NCBI GenBank assembly: GCA_016187465.1 | Contig: JACPJQ010000002.1 | Span: forward strand, 186,001-250,000 | Reading direction: 5' to 3' | DNA from: Candidatus Woesearchaeota archaeon | Lineage (GTDB): Archaea; Nanobdellota; Nanobdellia; Woesearchaeales; GW2011-AR4 | Length of the DNA: 64,000 nucleotides | Part shown: piece by piece, positions 8,238-15,917 of the stretch | How the letters are laid out: each line of letters begins with the position of its first letter | Numbering within the stretch: position 1 is the stretch's first letter | Made by a program: the position numbers and the translations under genes | The notes under the pieces: model-generated | What the model was told of the DNA's origin: nothing | Databases searched by the model: none | Seen by the model: the letters and a program-made list of their open reading frames with translations, nothing else

Positions 8238-8837
8238 ATGGCCGAAGAAAAATTTTTGGTTCCAAGGGATGTATATCTTAAGTCAGGCATACACATAGGC
8301 ACAAAGTTCAGGACAAAAGCTATGGAGCAGTTTATTTACAAGACAAGGCCTGATGGGCTGTCTGTGCTGAATTTACAGAAAATTGATGAAAGGATTAAGA
8401 TTGCCGCCTCTTTTCTTGCGCAATATCCTCCAGAAGATATACTGATTGTGTGCAGGAGAGAAAATGGATGGAAGGCCGTCGAGCTTTTCGGGAAACTGGC
8501 AGGAGCGAGGGTTTTTGCTGGAAGGTACCCTCCTGGAATATTGACAAACCCAAATCTTGAGCGGTATATTGAAGCAAAGATCATGCTTGTTGTTGATGCA
8601 TGGCCTGACAGGAATGCTGTCTTGGATGCTGTAAGAATCGGAATTCCGGTAGTTGCTTTATGCGACACAAACAATATGTCCAACTTTATTGATTTGGTTG
8701 TGCCTTGCAACAACAAAGGCAAGAAAAGCCTTGGTTTGTTTTTTTACATTCTGACAAAAGAATTCTTGAAATTAAAAGGCAAGTTAAATGAAGGGGAAGA
8801 ATTAAAGGAAAAGGTTGAGGATTTTACGGAAGAATAG
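8238..8837 (+). CDS. rps2: Small-subunit ribosomal protein uS2
   Basis: A protein of about 199 aa of the archaeal/eukaryotic uS2 type. It shows YLKSGIHIGTKFRT, YKTRPDGLSVLNLQKIDERI, ARVFAGRYPPGILTNP and the PVVALCDTNN signature. It binds the neck region of the 30S subunit. The frame opens with TTG at 8232, but ATG 8238 (MAEEKFLVPRD) is the more likely start. The C-terminus has a short acidic tail. It is not next to the usual archaeal partner genes of the rpl13-rps9-rpo-rps2 type, so the order is rearranged. Confidence 0.95.
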   Translation: MAEEKFLVPRDVYLKSGIHIGTKFRTKAMEQFIYKTRPDGLSVLNLQKIDERIKIAASFLAQYPPEDILIVCRRENGWKAVELFGKLAGARVFAGRYPPGILTNPNLERYIEAKIMLVVDAWPDRNAVLDAVRIGIPVVALCDTNNMSNFIDLVVPCNNKGKKSLGLFFYILTKEFLKLKGKLNEGEELKEKVEDFTEE

Positions 8838-9818
8838 TCAGATAAAACTCAGCAAGTCCTTTATTGCCTGCTTTATGTTCTTGTTTTCAAACAAAACTTC
8901 ATAAGCCTGCATGGTCAAGGGCATTTCTATTTTATGGGCTTTGCTGTACTCGTAAACAGCCTTTGTCGTTGGAATGCCTTCAGCAACCATTCCGTGCATT
9001 TCCTTTTTTATCTCTTCAATTGTTTTTCCCTTTGCAAGGTTTTCTCCGACAAACCTGTTCCTGCTGTGCTTGCTGATGCACGTCGCTATCAAATCACCAA
9101 CACCTGCTAATCCATAAACAGTGCCTCTTTTTGCTCCAAAGTGCCTGCCAAAATTGTTCATCTCCATTAATCCTAGGGTGATTATCGATGCCCTTGTATT
9201 GTCTCCAAAATTAAACCCGTCAACGACCCCGGTTGCTATTGCAGGTATATTCTTCAATGCTCCGCAAATTTCAACTCCAGTTACATCACTCAATTGATAC
9301 AGCTTAAAATAGGGGGTGCCTAAGCGATCAGCAATTATCTTGGATGTTATTTTGTCTTTGCTCGCAATTACGCTTGCAGTCGGCATCTTATTGCTTACCT
9401 CTTCGGCATGGTTTGGCCCCGATAATACGGCAATTCTAGTTCTGCTGCCCAATTCCTCTGCTATGACCTCAGACATCCTTTTGGAAGTTACAGGCTCGAT
9501 GCCTTTTGTAACGCTTACTATGATTTGATTGCTGAAATAAGGCCTTACCCGCTTCATTACCTTTCTCAGGAATTCGCTCGGTATGGCGCAAATGACTATT
9601 TCACTTTTTTCAACGCAATTTTTTAAAGAATTATCGGCAATGACATTGTTTGGTATCTTTATTCCTGGCAGGTACTGGACATTCTCCCTTTTGAATTCTA
9701 TCCTGTTTGCAAGCTCCTCCCTTCTTGCCCACAGCTTGACATCAAATCCTTTCTCTCCCAACAAAACCGCTAATGTCGTTCCCCACGAGCCTGCCCCAAT
9801 AACAGATATTTTTTTCAT
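8838..9818 (-). CDS. gpsA: Glycerol-3-phosphate dehydrogenase, bacterial type
   Basis: A 326-aa protein matching NAD(P)-dependent sn-glycerol-3-phosphate dehydrogenase along its length. It has VIGAGSWGTTLA (Rossmann, G8-G13), ICAIPSEFLR, SVTKGIE with K105, LSGPNHAEE, the active-site K189 in GALKN and GFNFGDNTRASIITLGLMEM. It makes sn-glycerol-3-phosphate, the backbone of bacterial phospholipids. Archaea normally use the unrelated sn-glycerol-1-phosphate dehydrogenase. It lies downstream of two PlsC-like acyltransferases on the same strand, which supports a lipid role. The gene is likely of bacterial origin. Confidence 0.92.
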   Translation of the reverse strand: MKKISVIGAGSWGTTLAVLLGEKGFDVKLWARREELANRIEFKRENVQYLPGIKIPNNVIADNSLKNCVEKSEIVICAIPSEFLRKVMKRVRPYFSNQIIVSVTKGIEPVTSKRMSEVIAEELGSRTRIAVLSGPNHAEEVSNKMPTASVIASKDKITSKIIADRLGTPYFKLYQLSDVTGVEICGALKNIPAIATGVVDGFNFGDNTRASIITLGLMEMNNFGRHFGAKRGTVYGLAGVGDLIATCISKHSRNRFVGENLAKGKTIEEIKKEMHGMVAEGIPTTKAVYEYSKAHKIEMPLTMQAYEVLFENKNIKQAIKDLLSFI

Positions 9819-9839
9819 TTTAATTTCTAATATTTGGTT

Positions 9840-10472
9840 TCATTTAAAATTATATTTTTGCCTGCTTAGTTTTGCTATCTCCTTCATAACTATTGTGGTT
9901 GCTTCTCTCAGCATTCTTTTATTAATCTTTTTGTTGTAGTATTTTTCGAAATAAATTGGCTTGCCTATATTCATGATTGCTTTTTTTAATTTTGGAACGT
10001 ACTTTCCTTTAGGCAGTATTTCAAAAGTCCCAATCAATCCGATCGGCACAACAGGCACTTTTGCTTTCAACGCCAGCCTTGCAACTCCGGTTTTAGCCTT
10101 TTGCAGTTTTCCTGTCAGGCTTCTTGTGCCTTCAGGGTGTATGCCAATTATTTTTCCTTCTTTTAATGCCTTGATCGCCCATTTTAATGTCTCTTTCCCG
10201 CCTTTTTCCCTGTCTATCGGAATTGCTCCGACATAGCTGTGCCATATTTTTTTGAAAACATTGTCGAAATGCTCCTTCTTTGCAAGCACGTGTATTTTTC
10301 TGTCTAAATGCTCAACCAAAAGCGACATAATGAGATGATCCATGTAGCTTGTGTGGTTCGCCGCTATTATGAATGGTCCATGTTTAGGAAGATTCTCCAG
10401 CCCGCTCACTTCCTTGACCCATAAATTCCTCACAACAGGAGGTATTATCCTTTTTCCTATTGGGTATACCAT
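9840..10472 (-). CDS. plsC: 1-acyl-glycerol-3-phosphate acyltransferase (PlsC-like)
   Basis: A 210-aa PlsC-family acyltransferase. The catalytic NHTSYMD (H40, D45) and the phosphate-binding PEGTRS (from P113) are intact, followed by VPVVPIGLIG. These enzymes esterify an acyl chain to lysophosphatidate. It begins 1 nt after the stop of the paralogous gene at 10474-11109 and is followed by gpsA 21 nt later, so the three form one operon. Ester-linked acyl glycerol is foreign to the ordinary archaeal ether-lipid pathway. Donor (acyl-CoA or acyl-ACP) cannot be told from sequence. Confidence 0.88.
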   Translation of the reverse strand: MVYPIGKRIIPPVVRNLWVKEVSGLENLPKHGPFIIAANHTSYMDHLIMSLLVEHLDRKIHVLAKKEHFDNVFKKIWHSYVGAIPIDREKGGKETLKWAIKALKEGKIIGIHPEGTRSLTGKLQKAKTGVARLALKAKVPVVPIGLIGTFEILPKGKYVPKLKKAIMNIGKPIYFEKYYNKKINKRMLREATTIVMKEIAKLSRQKYNFK

Positions 10473-10473
10473 T

Positions 10474-11109
10474 TTAATGATCGTACTTCTGGCCTATGAG
10501 CTTTGCTATCTCTTTCATTATCTTTCTTGTTATTTCTTCAAAAGATTTTTGATTATATTTTTTATTTTCAAATGTCATTGGCTTTCCTATCTTTACATCG
10601 CATCTTGCAAATCCCGGCAATATTTTTCCTTTTGGAATCACCTTATTTGAGCCAATTATTCCGCATGGCAGCACAGAAACTTTAGATTCCAGTGCCAGTT
10701 TTGCTATGCCAGTGTAGGCTTTTTGCAGCTTTCCGTCAGGGCTTCTTGTTCCTTCGGGGAACACCATTGCAATATCCCCTTTTTTAAGGTAATCTAGTAG
10801 TTTTTTCATGGCATTCCTGTTTTGTTTTTGGTTTTTGTTGCTGCCGACATAGACAGGAATGCATTCGCCAAGGTTAAGGAAGTACCTTGGGAGTGCATAA
10901 TTCCAATATATGCCGTTTACCAAGGCATGGATTTTCTTGTCTATTTTAGGTATTATGATGCTGTGTATCAAAATGGAATCATAGTAGCTTGAATGGTTTA
11001 CCGCCATGATGAAAGCCCTGTCCCTTGGCACATTTTCAATGCCATCCACCCTTCTAAGCCACAGCTTATATATGGGAAAGATGATCAGCTTTCCGATAGG
11101 ATAAACCAT
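10474..11109 (-). CDS. plsC: Second PlsC-like acyltransferase
   Basis: A 211-aa paralogue of the next gene; both start MVYPIGK. It has VNHSSYYD (H39, D44), VFPEGTRSPDG (from P118) and SVLPCGIIG. Two adjacent and diverged acyltransferases may handle the sn-1 and sn-2 positions, since no PlsX/PlsY/PlsB is seen here; that division is inference. It is the first gene of the plsC-plsC-gpsA operon. A TATA-like element (TTTTATAG on the minus strand, near 11117-11124) lies just upstream of the ATG. Confidence 0.87.
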   Translation of the reverse strand: MVYPIGKLIIFPIYKLWLRRVDGIENVPRDRAFIMAVNHSSYYDSILIHSIIIPKIDKKIHALVNGIYWNYALPRYFLNLGECIPVYVGSNKNQKQNRNAMKKLLDYLKKGDIAMVFPEGTRSPDGKLQKAYTGIAKLALESKVSVLPCGIIGSNKVIPKGKILPGFARCDVKIGKPMTFENKKYNQKSFEEITRKIMKEIAKLIGQKYDH

Positions 11110-11256
11110 AGAACAGACTATAAAAGGGCATAATAAAAAGGTTTTGGTATAAGCAGTATCTCAGGAATAATTTTATCACAACACAACATAAAAACTCAAT
11201 AACGATTGAGCACTAAATAAAAAATTAAGAATTAAAAAATAAAAGATATAGAGTTT

Positions 11257-12267
11257 TTACTCTACATCATGCAGGCCGTTTTCATCGACATAAAATCCTG
11301 CTTCACCTTCAGGCATCGAGGGAGAATCTATTAATTTAGCTACCCTTGTTCCTTTCTTGCCTTTTCTCAGGTAAACTCTGAAAGTTGATGCGTGCGCAAC
11401 AATATGCCCGCCTATGGCTTGTGTTGGGTCGCCGAAGAACATATCGGGCTTGGCCATAACCTGGTTTGTCACGTAAACACAAAGGTTGTATGTGTCAGCA
11501 AGCTTTAGCAAGACGTGCATGTGCTTGTTGAGCTTCTGCTGCCTGTCTGCCAATGTTCCTCTTCCAATGAACTCTGCCCTGAAATGGGCTGTTAAAGAGT
11601 CTATGACAACAAGCTTTACATTCATGCCTTTCTTCTTGATTAAGTCTTCTATCTTTTCTGCCAGCAGCATCTGATGGTCAGAATTGTAAGCTCTTGCCAC
11701 CTTGATGTTTTTAAGCACCTGCTCTTCATCCAAGCCTGCTCCTTTTGCAAGCTGGATTATCCTTTCAGGCCTGAAAGTGTTTTCAGTGTCAATGTAGACT
11801 GCAACTGCATCCTTTTCAAGAGACTGGCAGTTGACAGCTAATGCGTGCCCAAGCTGGGTTTTTCCGGAGCCGAACTCTCCAAAGCACTCTACAATTGCTC
11901 CTGTCTCTAGCCCGCCGCCAAGCAGGCTGTCAAATGACTTGCTTCCTGTCTTGATCCTGAGGACCTTTTCCCTTCTTTTCATGAGCTCTTCTCCTGACTC
12001 AAAACCCATTTCCAAAGATGATCTTGCAACTGCAATAAGCTTTTTTGCCAAAGCATCTCCCATGCCTGTTGCGTCTATCAGCTCTGCCGGAGTTGCAACC
12101 GCAATGCTCATCAAGTCCGAGAATCCAACTGCAATAAGCTTTTCGGCAGTCGCTGCCCCTACGCCCGGTAGGTCATAGATTGTCTTTTCCTGCTTTTCCA
12201 TCTTAATTTCTTTTTTTCTTCTCTTTGAATCTTTAGATTCTTCTATCTCAATTAGTTCTTGTTCCAT
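11257..12267 (-). CDS. radA: RadA recombinase
   Basis: A 336-aa archaeal RecA/Rad51 homologue for strand exchange in homologous recombination. Residues 30-90 hold a helix-hairpin-helix N-terminal domain ([17 protein letters not shown]). GEFGSGKT (130-137) is Walker A and LVVIDS (219-224) Walker B, with [15 protein letters not shown] and TNQVMAKPD typical of RadA. A strong ribosome-binding site GGTGAT (minus strand, 12273-12278) precedes the ATG at 12267 and fixes the start. No intein is present. It is the second gene after the small protein at 12313-12612, with a 45-nt gap. A T-rich stretch follows the stop. Confidence 0.96.
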   Translation of the reverse strand: MEQELIEIEESKDSKRRKKEIKMEKQEKTIYDLPGVGAATAEKLIAVGFSDLMSIAVATPAELIDATGMGDALAKKLIAVARSSLEMGFESGEELMKRREKVLRIKTGSKSFDSLLGGGLETGAIVECFGEFGSGKTQLGHALAVNCQSLEKDAVAVYIDTENTFRPERIIQLAKGAGLDEEQVLKNIKVARAYNSDHQMLLAEKIEDLIKKKGMNVKLVVIDSLTAHFRAEFIGRGTLADRQQKLNKHMHVLLKLADTYNLCVYVTNQVMAKPDMFFGDPTQAIGGHIVAHASTFRVYLRKGKKGTRVAKLIDSPSMPEGEAGFYVDENGLHDVE

Positions 12268-12312
12268 TTACAATCACCTTTCTTTTATATTTTTATTCAT
12301 TTTAGAAAGAGG

Positions 12313-12612
12313 TTAAATAACCTCTTCTATTATATCTTCGTCAACTTCGTAGTCAGAAGCAGTTGCCTGTTCCCTAATGACCAGATACTCGTATGCTTTC
12401 TGGAGCACTAAAGCTGCCTTTGGCAAGTCATTCACCCTAAAAGAATTAGCGCTTTGCCAAACTCCGTTTTTGTCTTTATATCTTCTCTGCAAAGAAACAG
12501 TACGATATGCTACTGCTTCTCCGTTTCTGCCTTTTCCCTGGTTTTGCCAGACTGTGGCAGTTATAACTCCTGTGCTGAATTTCTTTTCAGGCACGTTTCT
12601 AGTTTCGTTCAT
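12313..12612 (-). CDS. Small uncharacterised protein, first gene of the radA operon
   Basis: About 99 aa with no family I can name securely. The core (FSTGVITATVWQN, YRTVSLQRRYKDKNG, ANSFRVNDLPKAALVLQKAYEYL) predicts antiparallel strands followed by a helix, then an acidic tail (DYEVDEDIIEEV). A small beta-sheet nucleic-acid-binding protein, loosely like PC4 or ssDNA-binding proteins, is conceivable but unproven. The frame opens at 12672, but GGGTGA (minus strand, 12618-12623) stands 5 nt before the ATG at 12612 and decides that start. It shares a promoter block with mcm and precedes radA, so a replication or repair role is likely. Confidence 0.75.
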   Translation of the reverse strand: MNETRNVPEKKFSTGVITATVWQNQGKGRNGEAVAYRTVSLQRRYKDKNGVWQSANSFRVNDLPKAALVLQKAYEYLVIREQATASDYEVDEDIIEEVI

Positions 12613-12770
12613 TTTCTTCACCCTTTTGCTGTTCGCATGTTTTTTCAAAATCTCCTTGATTATGGATGACATCGGTATTAGGCGGATTTACGTCATTAAC
12701 CAATGCATCCCAGAGACCGGGTAAGCTGATTGTTCAAAATCAACTTGTATGTTAGTAAGTGCGAGTTTCT

Positions 12771-12808
12771 TTATATATTTTAGGCAGGGATGTCCAGTGT
12801 CCAGTGAT
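12771..12808 (-). promoter_or_regulatory. radA-operon promoter with replication-type box
   Basis: Read on the minus strand, CACTGGACATCCC is followed by TGCC and the TATA-like AAAATATATAA. The 29-nt block agrees with the mcm promoter (41711-41739) at 28 positions. The GTCCAGT part is repeated directly once more upstream (12792-12805 on the plus strand). Transcription would begin near 12745. Confidence 0.65.
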
Positions 12809-12878
12809 AGTGGAATATATAGGTTATAGTATACAAAACTAGGTAAGTTTTTTAAAAAATGTATATTTTTATATCAAA

Positions 12879-13034
12879 ATGGTAGGTATAACAAACATTG
12901 TGTTCGGCTCAATTACTATTGTTTCTTTTGTTATTGCCATTTGGCAACATTTTGAAAGCAGGTACCATCAAAAAATAAATGAATCTAACACTAAAAGAAT
13001 TAATCAATTAATGAAAACCAACAACTCTTATTAA
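12879..13034 (+). pseudogene. N-terminal membrane-anchor fragment of a frameshifted gene
   Basis: A 51-codon ORF from ATG 12879 encodes one N-terminal transmembrane helix (about residues 4-22, ending FVIAIWQ) and a polar helical stretch (ESRYHQKINESNTKRINQL). The frame stops at 13032-13034. The -1 frame is open from 13004 and runs without a break into the 13097-13603 protein. Joined near 13004-13012, the two give a membrane-anchored coiled-coil protein of about 240 aa. The cause may be a real mutation or a sequencing error in an A-rich region. Confidence 0.5.
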
Positions 13035-13096
13035 AAATTGATCGAGAGACTACACAAACTGTAAAACATAAAGACATAGTAAAATTCTTCCCAGGT

Positions 13097-13603
13097 TTGA
13101 GTGTAAAAAGTGATATGAATATCAAAACAGATATCGATAATGCCCTCAATCCAATAAAGGCAGAGATTGATAATTTAAAAAAAGATTTAAAATCTAATCC
13201 AAGTGCTATTAAAAAGTTAGAAAATATAGATTCTAAGATTAAAAAAGCAAGTAGTATCACAATTACTAAAACTATGGAAGATTTTAGAATTGAATTATAT
13301 ATTAATAATCTTACAGATCTTGATGACCTTAAACAACATATAAAATTTTTTGAATGGTTAAAAGAAGAGCCAAGAGCGTATAATGAAGAAACTCAAGAAG
13401 TAAGAAGATTAACTAGAACCATCACATTAAAAAGGTATATTTTCCCTACTTCTGATATCAGATTAGAATTTGGTATTGTTCCTTTTATATCTGATCATAA
13501 TAAAGGGATTTTAAATTTTGAAAAGGATAAAGTAACCCTATCTCAAATGGGGCTAAGATTATTAGAAAAAATGAAAGAAGTTTTAAATAAGAATTCTAAA
13601 TAA
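13097..13603 (+). CDS. Hypothetical protein with coiled coil (3' part of split gene)
   Basis: A 168-aa protein with no recognised family. The first 60 residues are a probable coiled coil (NIKTDIDNALNPIKAEIDNL, then KKLENIDSKIKKA). The rest is a mixed alpha/beta domain (MEDFRIELYINNLTDLDDLK; TITLKRYIFPTSD). The open frame extends upstream to 13004 without an ATG, so the TTG at 13097 is unlikely to be the true start; see the fragment at 12879-13034. Codon use is more AT-rich than the neighbouring radA and RPA genes, so recent transfer is possible. It is isolated between divergent and convergent genes, with no operon context. Confidence 0.55.
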   Translation: MSVKSDMNIKTDIDNALNPIKAEIDNLKKDLKSNPSAIKKLENIDSKIKKASSITITKTMEDFRIELYINNLTDLDDLKQHIKFFEWLKEEPRAYNEETQEVRRLTRTITLKRYIFPTSDIRLEFGIVPFISDHNKGILNFEKDKVTLSQMGLRLLEKMKEVLNKNSK

Positions 13604-13617
13604 GCTACTAAAACGTA

Positions 13618-13842
13618 TTACCTCTTGCTTCTCGCTTTCCTTTCATTCACAAACTTTTCAGGAGGCCTTCGATAATGCCGCCAGAAGTCACTTATTCTCT
13701 GCTCGTCAAGCCTTCTTTCCTTTGCCTGGTCCTCAGTAAGATCGGGAGGCGCTATAGTCAATGTGCTGGGCTTTTCTTTCCTGAATTTCGCGTATCTTTC
13801 TTTCTTCGCGCTTATCTTTTTCGGCTTGTTTTTTCTTGCCAT
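13618..13842 (-). CDS. Small basic hypothetical protein
   Basis: A 74-aa, strongly basic protein (start MARKNKPKKISAKKERYAKF, end ERKARSKR), probably nucleic-acid or ribosome associated. No family is recognised. The middle contains LDEQRISDFWRHYRRPPEKF. A TATA-like TTTATAAATAAG on the minus strand (about 13862-13873) lies 20-30 nt before the ATG and supports a real, probably leaderless gene. Confidence 0.6.
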   Translation of the reverse strand: MARKNKPKKISAKKERYAKFRKEKPSTLTIAPPDLTEDQAKERRLDEQRISDFWRHYRRPPEKFVNERKARSKR

Positions 13843-13986
13843 AGAAAGCGTGAAAATTAAACTTATTTATAAATTTAAGCTATCCGCGAAAATAGGCTCA
13901 ATGCAAATCTTCTTTTACGTCATCGGAATTCTAATTTGTAGCCCACAACCAAAACATTTAAATATTGTAGCCCCTAACTATACTGT

Positions 13987-14895
13987 GTGGTATACCTAGA
14001 AGAATACAATGTAAAGGGAAAAAACTATTTCAGGCTGGTTCAGGCTATAAGAAAAGGAGGGAAAGTCCTGCATAAAAGAAAATACATAGGCAGATCCCTT
14101 CCTTCAAGAGACAAATTAATGCAATTAGAAGCTGAATTCCTGGGAGAATTAAGGAGCCGGAAGTACAGATACCTGTCATCAGGGGATGTTGAAGAAATAG
14201 AAAGCAAAAAAATGAGCTATAAAAAAGATATAAAAAGGTTAAGCTCTTTGGAAAAAGAAAAGCAGTTGAAGGAGTTCATTATAAGGTTTACTTATGACAG
14301 CAGCAAGCTATCCGGGGTCAATGTGACCTTAAGACAAACCTCTTTGATTCTGAAAGAAGGCATAATGCCAAAAGGCATAAAGAGTTTAAAAACTGTAAAG
14401 GAGCTTGAAAACCATGAGAAAGGAATTTTAGCAATAACAAGGTACAAGGGAAATATGGGCATAAAGTTCATAAGAAAACTCCATTTAATCCTGTTTTCCG
14501 GGGTCGATGATTCAATTGCAGGAAAATTAAGATATGAGCTTAAAAGGGATGTGAAACTAGCTGCAACTCCTTATGTTCCGCCTAAATGGCACGAACTGGG
14601 GAAGGAAATCAACAATTTTTTCAGGTGGTATAAATCAGAGAGTAGAAACCTGCATCCTTTGGAACTGGCTGCACTAATCCACTTAAGGATTATATCATTG
14701 CAGCCTTTTGTTGACGGAAACAGCAGATTGTCAAGGCTGCTTATGAACTGGGTTTTATGGAAAAAAGGCTATCCTTTGGTTGATATACCGATTGAAGATT
14801 TGGAGAATTACTATAATGCGCTTGATAAATACCAGATAGAGAACAATGAAAGACCGTTTATTGCTTACATTAAAAAGAAGTATCTTGAAACTTAA
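13987..14895 (+). CDS. Fic/DOC family protein with altered catalytic motif
   Basis: A 302-aa Fic-fold protein. Residues 1-60 form a basic N-terminal region common in archaeal Fic proteins. FTYDSSKLSGVNVT (101-114) matches the region of the inhibitory helix/substrate flap, and LHPLELAALIHLRIISLQPFVDGNSRL covers the Fic core. The normal HPFxDGNGR motif reads QPFVDGNSR here (Q239, S246), so the catalytic His is replaced by Gln. Fic enzymes usually transfer AMP or another nucleotide moiety to a hydroxyl; this one is probably inactive or altered. It starts at GTG 13987 with a TATA-like CATTTAAATATT at 13955-13966, hence leaderless. Its 3' end overlaps the convergent RPA gene by 4 nt. Confidence 0.85.
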   Translation: MVYLEEYNVKGKNYFRLVQAIRKGGKVLHKRKYIGRSLPSRDKLMQLEAEFLGELRSRKYRYLSSGDVEEIESKKMSYKKDIKRLSSLEKEKQLKEFIIRFTYDSSKLSGVNVTLRQTSLILKEGIMPKGIKSLKTVKELENHEKGILAITRYKGNMGIKFIRKLHLILFSGVDDSIAGKLRYELKRDVKLAATPYVPPKWHELGKEINNFFRWYKSESRNLHPLELAALIHLRIISLQPFVDGNSRLSRLLMNWVLWKKGYPLVDIPIEDLENYYNALDKYQIENNERPFIAYIKKKYLET

Positions 14896-15878
14896 TTACT
14901 CTGCATCCTCTTGATTTCCTCTTCAGGGCTGGGCTTTATATCAACCTGCTGAACAACAAACTCAAGCCTGTTAAACATGGAGTTATTGTTTGCCCTGCCG
15001 TTTAATTTCACAATTGTGCCAAGCAGCTCATTCTTTACAGCCTCAAATTCAGCAGGCTCGTTCCTGAATTTCAAAACCTGCTCTTGGTTTAGATTGAGAA
15101 GCCTCTCAACCTGATTCCTAAAAAAAACACACCTTATGGTTTCTGTCCCATCATCAAGCACGGAGTTAAGGACATAGGCATAAGCAGGCATCACATTTCC
15201 ATGCTCACTGCATTCAAACAAGTCAATGCTCGGCTTTGCCCTTTTGCCGCATTTCGGGCAAACTTCATAAAATCTCAGGTCAAAAATTTGCACTATGGTG
15301 CCCAGCAGCTCAATATCATTGTCATTTTGAGTCAATTCCTTTATCTCTTTCCTGTTTCCGGTTTTTTGTGCCAATACCTCGACATTTTCTCCCTTTGGAT
15401 TTATCAAAAGCTGGCTGCGGTCATTTAGGTGTATTTCCTTTCTTCCGTTGTTTTCCCGAACATAAGCCCCTATGACCTTGACAGTAGAGCCTTGCTCCAG
15501 CTTCAGGGCATTGTCAGCCTGCGCTCCCCACATCACAACCCTTATAGTTCCTGTTTCGTCTCCAATCACAATTGAAGCAACCTTTCCGCTTCTTGTCTCG
15601 TTGGAAAATTCCTTTATTTCATAAACCTGCAAGACCTTTCCAACAGTCTCTACGTCCCTCATTCCGGTAAGTATGTTCTTAATCTGCAGCTTGCCGCTCA
15701 AAGGCTCAAAAACCTTGACTCCGACTTCATTGGCCACAATATGCGCAGCTCCCTCCCTGCTTATCAATCCGGAAAGCTGCTTCAGCTTCTTCTCAACCCT
15801 TTCCTCTATCTCAGAAACAGGAATATTCGCCTTTTCATTAATCTTCAGAACTATCTCCTCGTAAGGGATTTTAATCAT
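14892..15878 (-). CDS. rpa: Replication protein A (RPA, large-subunit-like)
   Basis: A 328-aa single-stranded DNA-binding protein. An N-terminal helical region (1-60) precedes an OB fold at about 75-165 (VGKVLQVYEIKEF, GTIRVVMWG, VIGAYVRENNGRKEIHL). A zinc finger follows with C207, C210, C223 and H226, and a second beta-barrel C-terminal region (TIRCVFFRNQVERLL). This layout is that of archaeal RPA41-type proteins. It protects ssDNA in replication and repair. A smaller RPA32-like protein is encoded apart at 45208-45834. It appears monocistronic. Confidence 0.9.
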   Translation of the reverse strand: MIKIPYEEIVLKINEKANIPVSEIEERVEKKLKQLSGLISREGAAHIVANEVGVKVFEPLSGKLQIKNILTGMRDVETVGKVLQVYEIKEFSNETRSGKVASIVIGDETGTIRVVMWGAQADNALKLEQGSTVKVIGAYVRENNGRKEIHLNDRSQLLINPKGENVEVLAQKTGNRKEIKELTQNDNDIELLGTIVQIFDLRFYEVCPKCGKRAKPSIDLFECSEHGNVMPAYAYVLNSVLDDGTETIRCVFFRNQVERLLNLNQEQVLKFRNEPAEFEAVKNELLGTIVKLNGRANNNSMFNRLEFVVQQVDIKPSPEEEIKRMQSN

Positions 15879-15917
15879 AAGCTGGAGGTTAAATAAATTC
15901 TTTATATATCTTTGGTT

